64,000 bases of DNA from Dendrophyllia cribrosa (Eukaryota > Cnidaria > Anthozoa > Scleractinia > Dendrophylliidae). The position numbers and the translations under genes are program-made. The stretch lies in the NCBI GenBank assembly GCA_024195265.1, contig JAJLRJ010000010.1:22918227-22982226 (forward strand), in the 5' to 3' direction. The stretch's first letter is position 1. Every line of letters starts with the position of its first letter. The notes beneath the pieces are model-generated. The model was not told where the DNA came from. It did not search any database and was given only the letters and a program-made list of their open reading frames with translations. Positions 62,801 through 64,000 of this stretch are shown in pieces.

Positions 62801-63867
62801 AAAATCCAAAACTTCATTTTGTAAAATATTGAAATACAAATGGTACCATGCAAAAGTACTGCTGAAGAGGTTTCATTGGAATGGTCACACCATAGGATTT
62901 TGTTGGCAGACTCAAAAGTTAGACCTATAAATTATTAATTATTTCCATGTCTCCATAATTGACAATGGCAGTGAGAAGATTAATGAATTTTAGAGAGCAT
63001 GTACATGTACGTGGGACTAAGTGACTGTCATAATTAATTAATAATTAATCTTATTTATCTGATGGCTGCCTGTGGCATTTGGCTTCCTTCCATTTTAGCA
63101 TTGTTTTGTTCTACCAGTATTTATTTCATTATTAGGTGTTTTGCATAAGTCATATCAAAATTCAGTTCTAAGCATTAAAAAGCAAATTTAGATTCCAAAA
63201 TGTTTATAGAATTGCAAAGAGTTTAAAACTATACATCTGGGCTAAATTTTAAAGCGCAAGAGCATTTTATTCAAGAGTTTTAGGCGAATGAATGTTAGAC
63301 ATTTTTGTTAAGAAATGTATGGAGCAGTGGGGCACCAACATGGAGGCCAAAACTTTAAAGTCTTAATAACACTCAAAATCTCATCACCAAATATTGGATT
63401 CACTATGAGTTCCATCAAATCATCTTATAAGCATAAATAAATAATGCAAAAATAACTTTCAACTGGTTCAGTTTTGTTTATTTCCCGGCTTATCTAAAAA
63501 GTGTGACAAATTGTGACACATTTAATTCAGAAGCAAAACATTGTTAAAACCAGAAACTTTTTCTGAAGGATTGTAACGCTGGTACCCACATACCATGTTA
63601 GAAACAGCTTTGTAGGATGTATAGTTTAGATATTATATTTTTATGATGTCATGTGCAAACCCAGAATTTATTTCTGAATGTGACATTCAGGTGAACCGGG
63701 AATGAAAGGGCCACCTGGAAAACAAGGTCCCCCTGGAGCAGATGGCCCTCCTGGCGATAAAGGCAACCGTGGCGTCTCTCTCCAAGGTCCAGCTGGAATG
63801 GATGGAAAACGTGGAGTTCGAGGAGATCCCGGTGAAAAGGGAGATAGAGGACCCCAAGGACCTGCAG
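24591..63867 (+). CDS. COL4A1-like: Type IV collagen alpha chain, alpha-1/alpha-5-like (N-terminal part, 19 exons, runs off the right edge)
   Basis: Basement-membrane collagen chain, divergent partner of the minus-strand gene. Exons: 24591-24698, 29252-29305, 30581-30625, 34357-34401, 34793-34837, 34999-35043, 36141-36203, 39312-39365, 39520-39588, 39886-39921, 45747-45845, 47058-47180, 52331-52357, 54690-54743, 57660-57722, 60129-60173, 60816-60923, 62189-62384, 63691-63867 (1456 nt, 485 codons plus one base). Order: signal peptide, a four-Cys cluster ([11 protein letters not shown]), Gly-X-Y repeats, a GCNGTKGERG segment shared with alpha-1/alpha-5(IV), and interruptions in exons 9 and 12. 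Exon 12's [11 protein letters not shown] followed by a non-collagenous break matches the LxFQGPKG region of the vertebrate alpha-1/5 class (family knowledge). Junctions are phase 0 up to exon 18 and phase 1 afterwards. The NC1 domain is outside the window. A 4.7-kb retrotransposon sits in the intron between exons 10 and 11. Confidence 0.88.
24699..27571. other. First part of plus-gene intron 1
   Basis: Intronic DNA with no recognisable gene. It holds inverted and forward copies of the ATTCAAATGAAAGC unit (about 24770-24830, 26436-26500) and a CTCG microsatellite (25530-25553). The longest open frame (25360-25725, minus) translates that microsatellite into a Ser-Glu-Arg-Ala run and is not a gene. 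Confidence 0.6.
25530..25553. repeat. (CTCG)n microsatellite
   Basis: Six CTCG units. Confidence 0.9.
27572..27738. mobile_element. Short MITE with GGCCNGTAGGA ends
   Basis: AGCCAGGCCAGTAGGA at the left and TCCTACGGGCCTGACAGCC at the right form an imperfect inverted repeat around a 130-bp centre that is G-rich at its right side. Confidence 0.5.
27752..28172. mobile_element. MITE with CTATTCACATGATAC ends
   Basis: CTATTCACATGATACCAGAA inverted at the right as CAGTATCATGTGAATAG. Internal ATTCCGGAAT-type repeats and a second ACATGATACC/GTATCATGT pair give a multi-layered palindrome of 421 bp. Confidence 0.7.
28252..28620. mobile_element. Diverged CAGTCAAACCCC element
   Basis: Starts CAGTCAAACCCCACTTTACA and contains repeats of (A/T)ATGGACA and CACTTAATA(C/T)GGACAC. 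It resembles the CAGT-ended pogo-like set, but its right end is not clear and abuts the next element. Confidence 0.45.
28621..28974. mobile_element. hAT-like MITE, long form (6-bp TSD)
   Basis: Starts CAGTATTCTCCTTATCAGGC and ends TTTAGGAAGAACACTG. The 6-bp target CTCATT is on both sides (28615-28620, 28975-28980). The same element, without about 200 internal bp, occurs at 46652-46789. Confidence 0.75.
29252..29305 (+). CDS. COL4A1-like: Alpha-1-like collagen IV exon 2 (7S cysteine cluster)
   Basis: 54 bp encoding [18 protein letters not shown]. Four Cys within 11 residues just before the first Gly-X-Y triplets are the hallmark of the collagen IV 7S domain. The acceptor is tttgaatag and the donor gtaggt. 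Confidence 0.9.
29932..30360. mobile_element. Pogo/Tigger-like element (CAGTGGAACC, TA flanks)
   Basis: Starts CAGTGGAACCTCCATGTACG and ends ATGGTCGCTTCAACTG, with TA at 29930-29931 and 30361-30362. Repeated AAG(C/T)(A/G)ACCAC motifs in the interior. Confidence 0.7.
30581..30625 (+). CDS. COL4A1-like: Alpha-1-like collagen IV exon 3
   Basis: 45 bp encoding [15 protein letters not shown], five perfect triplets. The acceptor is catttcag and the donor gtgagt. Confidence 0.9.
30626..31363. other. Intron stretch without recognised features
   Basis: Between exon 3 and the CAGCCC element. No gene-like frame or clear repeat end was seen. Confidence 0.45.
31364..31950. mobile_element. hAT-like element (CAGCCCAGTC ends, 6-bp TSD)
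   Basis: CAGCCCAGTCAACATGT at the left; the right end, inverted, is CAGCCCAGTCAAAATGT. The host CAGTCA is duplicated at 31358-31363 and 31951-31956. Subterminal TGCCTACTACTCA and CCGCCTACTCC repeats. No transposase frame. Confidence 0.75.
32799..33776. repeat. Fold-back region with internal hairpins
   Basis: TTTAATGCACCTTTTCATTG at about 32804 is inverted at 33655-33674 (CAATGAAAAGGTGCATTAAA). Inside are the perfect hairpin 32884-32970 and, at the right edge, an inverted pair GGATAATGCCCTCG / CTCGGGCATTATCC (33679-33776). Probably a non-autonomous transposon. Confidence 0.6.
32884..32970. repeat. Perfect 42-bp hairpin with a 3-base loop
   Basis: GTCATTATTGTGGTCAGTGA... runs for 42 bp and is followed, after TTT, by its exact complement. 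Adjacent sequence (GAACAGGTTATTATTTTTAA at about 32829) repeats the hairpin centre. Confidence 0.92.
34357..34401 (+). CDS. COL4A1-like: Alpha-1-like collagen IV exon 4
   Basis: 45 bp encoding [15 protein letters not shown], five perfect triplets. The donor is gtaagc. Confidence 0.9.
34793..34837 (+). CDS. COL4A1-like: Alpha-1-like collagen IV exon 5
   Basis: 45 bp encoding [15 protein letters not shown]. The acceptor is ttttttag and the donor gtaagt. Confidence 0.9.
34999..35043 (+). CDS. COL4A1-like: Alpha-1-like collagen IV exon 6
   Basis: 45 bp encoding [15 protein letters not shown]. The acceptor is tttaacag and the donor gtaaga. The intron before it is only 161 bp. Confidence 0.9.
35215..35700. 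mobile_element. G/C-run palindromic element, second copy
   Basis: GGGGGTACTCCC at the left, GGGAGTACCCC at the right, with ACCCTATTTNAGG repeats, as in 23094-23541. It is interrupted by a 132-bp MITE at 35523-35654. Confidence 0.68.
35523..35654. mobile_element. Nested TGTTGTGG MITE
   Basis: 132-bp palindrome, ends TGTTGTGGATCAAA and, inverted, TGTTGTGGTTCAAA, flanked by TATA on both sides. Inserted in the 35215-35700 element; related to the MITE split by the retrotransposon. Confidence 0.75.
36141..36203 (+). CDS. COL4A1-like: Alpha-1-like collagen IV exon 7 (63 bp, with Cys)
   Basis: 63 bp, seven triplets, starting [13 protein letters not shown] and ending DPGCNGTK. With the next exon it forms GCNGTKGERG, a segment strongly conserved in alpha-1/alpha-5(IV) chains (family knowledge). 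The Cys belongs to the 7S cross-linking region and N-G-T is a glycosylation sequon. Confidence 0.92.
36409..38299. mobile_element. TTAA-flanked element with AGTGCCTATGAAATGA ends
   Basis: 1,891 bp. Left AGTGCCTATGAAATGAAATT and right, inverted, AGTGCCTATGAAATGAATTT, each next to TTAA (36405-36408, 38300-38303). Second-layer inverted blocks AAGTGGCTCCAATTT and TGACGTAAAT. A TTAA duplication points to piggyBac or Kolobok-type elements. The interior has no ORF but contains degenerate GCAAGCCGCC-type repeats. Confidence 0.75.
37250..37820. repeat. Degenerate tandem array inside the TTAA element
   Basis: Recurring pieces (C)AAGCCGCCAA / GCAAGCCGCC / CAAGCCGATAA and CGTTCAATAA / CGTTCGAAAA occur at roughly 70-100-bp spacing. 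Weakly conserved; family unknown. Confidence 0.35.
39085..39124. repeat. Solo end of the AGTGCC element
   Basis: AATTTCATTTCATAGGCACT, a right terminal repeat like that at 38280-38299. The matching left end was not found within about 800 bp. Confidence 0.5.
39312..39365 (+). CDS. COL4A1-like: Alpha-1-like collagen IV exon 8
   Basis: 54 bp encoding [18 protein letters not shown], six perfect triplets. The acceptor is ttcaacag and the donor gtatat. Confidence 0.9.
39520..39588 (+). CDS. COL4A1-like: Alpha-1-like collagen IV exon 9 (interruption)
   Basis: 69 bp. [13 protein letters not shown] is followed by an interruption, [10 protein letters not shown]. The first triple-helix break of alpha-1(IV) chains falls at about this place (family knowledge). 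The donor is gtgggt. Confidence 0.88.
39886..39921 (+). CDS. COL4A1-like: Alpha-1-like collagen IV exon 10
   Basis: 36 bp encoding [12 protein letters not shown]. The donor is gtgagt. The next intron holds the LTR retrotransposon. Confidence 0.88.
40491..40641 (+). repeat. 5' LTR of the Ty3/gypsy element
   Basis: 151 bp with ends TGTTA...TAACA, identical by eye to the 3' LTR. It is unusually short for Ty3/gypsy, where LTRs are often several hundred bp. A GCACGAGCACGTGG segment includes an E-box (CACGTG). Confidence 0.97.
40644..40660 (+). promoter_or_regulatory. Primer-binding site, tRNA-Ser(GCU) type
   Basis: TGGCGACGAGGATGGGA begins two bases after the LTR. It is the exact complement of the 3' end of animal tRNA-Ser(GCU), including CCA, as I know that tRNA (acceptor ...CCTCGTCG-CCA). 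It would prime minus-strand cDNA synthesis. Confidence 0.88.
40766..44968 (+). CDS. Gag-pol polyprotein of the Ty3/gypsy element
   Basis: 1,400 residues from an ideal Kozak ATG (gccgccATGG); the frame stays open 21 codons upstream. Retrotransposon gag domain; two CCHC zinc knuckles at about 239-275; aspartic protease DTG at about 327; reverse transcriptase with LDD at about 621-623; RNase H with Asp about 769; integrase zinc finger H986, H990, C1019, C1022; catalytic D1050, D1104, E1140 with 35 residues between the last two (DD35E); C-terminal GPY/F-like module ending in an RHVDQLL motif. No stops or frameshifts, and gag and pol are fused without a frameshift site. One oddity: the residue two before the catalytic DD of RT, usually Tyr or Phe, is Arg620. 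Confidence 0.96.
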   Translation: MASPLLGTIGEFDPTTEIFTVYSERLDQFFFANNIGQYPADASAAVISAANKKKVAAMISIIGKNTYGVLRDLCSPENPKAKTFEELCELLQQHFKPKRLEVAESYRFHRCCQEENESVSVYSARLRHLASTCNFGEFLTRSLRDQFVCGIRNSATRKKLLSEDRTFQEALKVAIADEAAAKETLQVQQQVSQPVNSVSKDFPVSPLPAFRGNSRQQFSSRQLPRQNSASPHQPTSYTCFSCGNADHTRAKCKFRSAVCRNCNVRGHIARVCKKRGINAMCVEGELSEEPLSEEDELYMMYDVNAMSRSEITVPLKIENNDCFMQLDTGCALSLAPISFFKEVCPDVDMKPTNVLLSTYTGETVRPLGEAHVTVEYSGSQQSLPLLIVQEGTSALFGRNWLTNVKLDWKNLPGLNHIGPLISSAPSVPGPQGNHTLDSVLQQYDKLFQPELGCYTGEPVLLNESKEAKFHKARPVPYALQSKVESTLLKMEKDGVIEQVTSAASAAPIVVVGKKASDEIRVCGDFSVTYNACANVETYPMPQIEDMHSALRGCTVFSVLDIKQAYHQIPIDRKSQADLTINTHIGLFSFKRLPNGIHSGPAVFQRIMDTLLSDIPKAVSRLDDILVAGTDEQDHLRTLSLVLERLLTAGFRLNKAKCKFLQQSVVYLGHKIDGKGLHPTEDKLAAIHDAPRPKDVTALKSFLGLIMFYSRFMPHHSTVLAPLHNLLKKDTPWKWSKIEEDAFLAAKQLILTSQTLVHYDDTLPLFLSCDASSYGAGAVLSHQMKGQFRPVAFASCTLTHAQKNYSQLKKEAFSIVFGLKRFRQYLYGRSFTILTDHRPLLSLFGPQNPVPAHAAARLQRWALILASYNYKIEYRSTHAHADADSMSRLPLPQTWSPKCENVECYFLEPEVVTNVTSQMIKKETQVDPVLSQVYNFTISGWPSVVDPTLTAFKSKRDELSIHQGCVLWGTRVVVPSSLQERVLHELHDTHPGMSRMKALARSYVWWPNIDSHIERNVSSCNTCQSMRSAPPTAQIHPWVFPSRPWSRIHVDFAGPISGCTYLVVVDAYSKFPEVVKMTNTTAKTTIMALRDIFSRHGLPEILVSDNGPQFTAGEFEHFCTNNGILHRTSAAYKPSTNGQAERVVQILKSAIKQAQLTNTDVNVVIAKYLLVYRNTPHSTTGEPPSLLLMGRRLRTRLDLLTPSVEKHVETRQYSSMVNCTAKRGLRQFHAGDTVLARNYGRGEKWMPGVITEVLGSRHYMVEVLGNFWKRHVDQLLSRPSDDFRPTNSSEIQRRSEPNEMMSSVDQPGEIASDTVIPCTSAPPTADADEPPLMDSCEHSFAERPSPRDSLSEIPVPANVEETPLVNPSSSCEVSTPTYAAERYPRRTTRGPPSYLKDYELK
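45053..45063 (+). promoter_or_regulatory. Polypurine tract of the Ty3/gypsy element
   Basis: GAAGGGGGAGA lies directly before the 3' LTR. This is where plus-strand DNA synthesis is primed in LTR elements. Confidence 0.88.
45064..45214 (+). repeat. 3' LTR of the Ty3/gypsy element
   Basis: 151 bp, identical to 40491-40641, followed by the ATTTC target duplicate. Confidence 0.97.
45348..46651. other. Intron and exon 11 surroundings
   Basis: Apart from exon 11 (45747-45845), only AT-rich intron. A short run of tandem-like GAATT(T/G/A)GGAGTGAG(G/T)TTTTAGAATT units lies at about 46496-46620 (roughly 26-bp spacing). Confidence 0.5.
45747..45845 (+). CDS. COL4A1-like: Alpha-1-like collagen IV exon 11
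   Basis: 99 bp, eleven perfect triplets, starting [16 protein letters not shown] and ending GPPGVRGDK. The acceptor is gtttttag and the donor gtaggt. Confidence 0.9.
46652..46789. mobile_element. hAT-like MITE, short form
   Basis: Starts CAGTGTTTTCCTTATCAGGC and ends TTAGGGAGAACACTG; 138 bp. Shares GGCGGTAACAGGTAAA and AACCGGTTAGGAATGCTCCC with 28621-28974. Confidence 0.75.
47058..47180 (+). CDS. COL4A1-like: Alpha-1-like collagen IV exon 12 (large interruption)
   Basis: 123 bp. Starts [15 protein letters not shown], then GIPGLKGEP, then a non-collagenous stretch [15 protein letters not shown] with an N-I-S sequon. The combination of an xFxGP motif followed by a break matches the alpha-1/5(IV) class. 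The donor is gtaagc. Confidence 0.9.
47496..47978 (-). pseudogene. hAT transposase C-terminal dimerisation domain fragment
   Basis: [20 protein letters not shown], then [17 protein letters not shown]: the hAT C-terminal dimerisation signature (LPxSSAEAERxFS...KxxxRxxL). The frame continues upstream of the first Met ([11 protein letters not shown]). It ends in an acidic, low-complexity tail. 160 residues from Met to stop, without the DDE core. Confidence 0.82.
47975..48286 (-). pseudogene. hAT transposase N-terminal fragment
   Basis: Contains [20 protein letters not shown], then [19 protein letters not shown], the lead-in of ZNF862/KIAA1586-like hAT transposases (a basic segment, then F.PSW..EF.WL). 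After WLEF the frame loses similarity and stops. It marks the 5' side of the internal deletion. Confidence 0.68.
49160..49901. mobile_element. Inverted-repeat element with ATAGAGTGTTTTCAC ends
   Basis: ATAGAGTGTTTTCAC...TGACGTCA at the left and TGACGTCAGTGAAAACACTC at the right. Interrupted by the 49662-49830 MITE. A diverged, inverted copy without that MITE is at 63133-63661. Confidence 0.72.
49662..49830. mobile_element. GCCATTTCCGAGTTACG palindromic MITE
   Basis: Arms of about 77 bp, nearly perfect, starting GCCATTTCCGAGTTACGTTA and turning at ATTTGCATTTGAAT. The related copy at 63133-63661 lacks it, which gives an empty site. The window's first bases (GCCATTTCCGAGTT) look like another copy's end. 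Confidence 0.85.
49921..50422. mobile_element. Truncated inverted copy of the CAGGGATTCTGACAG element
   Basis: Starts CAGGGATTCTGACAGGGTGC, and its first 500 bp match the complement of 16205-16675, including TTGTGCGGGAAAT repeats. It breaks off near GCGTGCTAAA. Confidence 0.75.
50770..51685. mobile_element. Pogo/Tigger-like element (CTCTATTAAGCGGCC repeats, TA flanks)
   Basis: Left CAGACCTCTATTAAGCGGCC; right inverted CAGTCGGACCTCTATTAAGT; TA at 50768-50769 and 51686-51687. Multiple GGCCGCTTAATAGAGGT subterminal repeats. 916 bp without a transposase. Confidence 0.7.
52331..52357 (+). CDS. COL4A1-like: Alpha-1-like collagen IV exon 13
   Basis: 27 bp encoding GAKGEPGEQ. The acceptor is ctttttcag and the donor gtaaga. 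Confidence 0.86.
52394..52804. mobile_element. MITE with GGCCCTGTCACACTATTGCG ends
   Basis: A 23-bp perfect terminal inverted repeat beginning GGCCCTGTCACACTATTGCG. The interior is dense in diverged (A/C)TACGCT(G/A)GCATA-type repeats. 411 bp, only 37 bp after exon 13. Confidence 0.85.
53165..54530. mobile_element. Fold-back element with AACCAACCTATGTTGC ends
   Basis: AACCAACCTATGTTGCTTTT at about 53215 is inverted at about 54463-54482, with flanking GAAGGGC matches. It carries a nested element (53689-53945) and a direct repeat GAGCGGGATTCAGCG (54214, 54295). The small open frame 53921-54154 has no recognised domain. Confidence 0.6.
53689..53945. mobile_element. C-run element nested in the fold-back element
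   Basis: GGGACTTCCCATTTTCTATC...GCACCCC at the left, with a 26-C run at 53713-53738, and the inverted GGGGTGCGGCTAAAAAGTGG...GTCCC at the right. Internal repeats of GAAAAAAAATCCGAA. Confidence 0.65.
54690..54743 (+). CDS. COL4A1-like: Alpha-1-like collagen IV exon 14
   Basis: 54 bp encoding [18 protein letters not shown]. The acceptor is atccacag and the donor gtaagt. Confidence 0.9.
54762..55144. mobile_element. Pogo/Tigger-like element (CAGTGGAAGCCC, TA flanks)
   Basis: CAGTGGAAGCCCGTTAATAA at the left; the right end, inverted, begins CAGGGGAACCCCGCC; TA on both sides. Repeated GTATTAACGGGGT motifs. It starts 18 bp after the exon 14 donor. Confidence 0.65.
55145..56529. other. Intron stretch without recognised features
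   Basis: AT-rich intron between exons 14 and 15. I saw no gene, RNA or clear repeat boundary here; all open frames are short. Confidence 0.5.
56530..57326. mobile_element. TTAA-flanked element with GGTGGCTGAACACAG ends
   Basis: 797 bp. GGTGGCTGAACACAGTTT at the left, AAACTGTGTTCAGCCACC at the right, TTAA at 56526-56529 and 57327-57330. Consistent with piggyBac/Kolobok-type target duplication. No transposase. Confidence 0.82.
57660..57722 (+). CDS. COL4A1-like: Alpha-1-like collagen IV exon 15
   Basis: 63 bp, seven triplets, starting [16 protein letters not shown] and ending EKGKT. The pyrimidine tract of its acceptor is the right arm of an 11-bp inverted repeat (57610-57620 and 57647-57657). 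Confidence 0.9.
58140..58645. mobile_element. Element with GAAAGTAACGAGCCCC repeats
   Basis: GTTAAGTTCCGAAAGTAG at the left and ACTATCGGAACTTTACG at the right (inverted). Many copies of GAAAGTA(A/G)(C/T)GAGCCCC-like motifs lie close to both ends, resembling subterminal transposase sites. Confidence 0.6.
59057..59503. mobile_element. Pogo/Tigger-like element (CAGTAAAAACCCGCGTG, TA flanks)
   Basis: CAGTAAAAACCCGCGTGTAA at the left; the right inverted end is CAGTAAAAACCTGCGTGTAA; TA on both sides. GTTCTTA repeats in both arms. Confidence 0.75.
59645..59850. repeat. C-rich tract followed by a 28-G run
   Basis: Poly-C/CCT-rich from 59655 to 59743, then 28 G at 59823-59850. The strands are complementary in composition, so they could pair or form G-quadruplex/i-motif structures. 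Run lengths in an assembly are unreliable here. Confidence 0.8.
60129..60173 (+). CDS. COL4A1-like: Alpha-1-like collagen IV exon 16
   Basis: 45 bp encoding [15 protein letters not shown]. The acceptor is tttttaag and the donor gtaagg. Confidence 0.88.
60343..60653. repeat. Tandem repeat, about 2.9 copies of a 109-bp unit
   Basis: Units start at 60343, 60451 and 60560 (TGTAAAGGGTTAAAGTAATT) and are almost identical. Each contains CATTTTCCAG/GTAGGCTGG, a splice-site-like sequence. Confidence 0.92.
60816..60923 (+). CDS. COL4A1-like: Alpha-1-like collagen IV exon 17
   Basis: 108 bp, twelve perfect triplets, starting [16 protein letters not shown] and ending AIGEKGET. The acceptor is tcttgcag and the donor gtgagt. 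Confidence 0.92.
61024..61190 (-). repeat. Doubled copy of the dispersed ATTCAAATGAAAGC unit
   Basis: TAGCTTTCATTTGAATGGTC occurs twice, about 112 bp apart, each followed by ACACTCAAGGATTT(C/T)GTCC. Confidence 0.88.
61310..61860. repeat. Palindrome plus 61-bp tandem repeat
   Basis: Inverted arms GGTAATTGAACT...GAAATCATACGCGTGATTTC (61317-61465). Outer pair ATCCATTTTGAAATC (61468) and GATTTCAAAATGGAT (61839). Between them are about four diverged 61-bp units, each with GGGAAAAAGATGCGATTTA and AGTGCAATT(T/C)GGGAA (61556-61800). Probably one composite non-autonomous transposon. Confidence 0.75.
62189..62384 (+). CDS. COL4A1-like: Alpha-1-like collagen IV exon 18 (phase switch)
   Basis: 196 bp, starting [15 protein letters not shown] and ending SPGPSGLP plus the first base of a Gly codon. 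One imperfect triplet (GPEGVG) lies near the start. It is the first exon to end in phase 1. Internal cag/gta-like sites (CCCCCAG/GTATG, CCACAG/GTAAC) suggest that it may be several ancestral exons joined by intron loss (inference). Confidence 0.88.
62556..62669. mobile_element. Degenerate pogo-like fragment
   Basis: Right end TTCAAGTTATTGGATCATAC followed by TG and TA resembles the AAGTTATCGGGATTCAACTG end of 5191-5376. The left end is poorly conserved. Confidence 0.35.
63133..63661. mobile_element. Inverted copy of the 49160-49901 element, without the nested MITE
   Basis: TTGTAGGATGTATAGTTTAG, CCACATACCATGTTAGAAAC and AAAGTCTTAATAACAC match the complement of 49160-49660, and CCCAGATGTATAGTTTTAAA (minus strand) spans the region next to the MITE site. 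Ends ATGATGTCATGTGCAAA about 30 bp before the acceptor of exon 19. Confidence 0.75.
63691..63867 (+). CDS. COL4A1-like: Alpha-1-like collagen IV exon 19 (last exon seen)
   Basis: 177 bp, phase 1 at both ends, so it starts and ends inside Gly codons. Reads (G)[12 protein letters not shown] and later [12 protein letters not shown], with a small SLQ interruption. The donor is gtaaga. The acceptor cattcag is one arm of a 7-bp hairpin, and a transposon copy ends about 30 bp upstream. Confidence 0.9.
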
Positions 63868-64000
63868 GTAAGAAAACAAGCAGCAGACATCAATTCACCT
63901 TTTGGGTCCTTTAAGAGCTAATGTCACTGGATTTTGTTGTGTTTTTATCAAACATTAACTAAGTACAGTTGTTAAAACAAAAAATTCATCTTAGAATGTG

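Noticed and set aside
1..64000. CRISPR arrays, bacterial operons, rRNA or tRNA genes
   Set aside because: No regular spacer-repeat array, ribosome-binding sites or rRNA segments were seen. tRNA genes cannot be excluded by eye, but none was recognised; the tRNA-Ser match at 40644-40660 is a retrotransposon primer site.

Overview
This window is animal nuclear DNA: short exons with GT/AG introns, AT-rich introns and a dense load of transposons. Nothing bacterial, plastid or CRISPR-like was seen. The protein features and the style of short palindromic repeats suggest a cnidarian, probably a stony coral. That identification is inference, because the window holds no species marker.

The core is a divergent (head-to-head) pair of type IV collagen alpha-chain genes, both running off the window. 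The minus-strand gene starts at 21422 and was followed through 15 coding exons (225 codons) to 397. Its Cys-rich start and an Asp-Pro-Tyr interruption resemble the alpha-2 class. The plus-strand gene starts near 24591 and was followed through 19 coding exons (485 codons) to 63867. Its signal peptide, Cys cluster, CNGTKGERG segment and an interruption after an INFKGP motif resemble the alpha-1/alpha-5 class. After the first Cys-rich exon, both genes have four 45-bp exons and then a 63-bp exon carrying cysteine, so they look like an ancient inverted duplication. The 3.2-kb spacer (21423-24590) should hold their shared control region; it also carries a G-run/C-run transposon. The C-terminal NC1 domains lie outside the window.

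The introns are packed with mobile DNA. The clearest is a young, intact Ty3/gypsy LTR retrotransposon (40491-45214). It has identical 151-bp LTRs, a 5-bp target duplication, a tRNA-Ser-type primer site and one gag-pol ORF, and it sits inside an older palindromic MITE. Others include hAT-type elements with CAG ends and 6-bp target duplications (one with a deleted transposase, 47276-48570), pogo/Tigger-like CAGT elements flanked by TA, TTAA-flanked elements, a PIF/Harbinger-like MITE, a Tc1/mariner remnant, a possible Penelope-like fragment with a decayed hammerhead-like motif, fold-back elements, several nested insertions and several tandem arrays.

Layout: 1-21422, alpha-2-like collagen IV and its intronic repeats (minus). 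21423-24590, divergent promoter spacer. 24591-63867, alpha-1-like collagen IV (plus) with the retrotransposon in the intron between exons 10 and 11. 63868-64000, start of the next intron. Apart from the transposon ORFs and their remnants, no third gene is supported.
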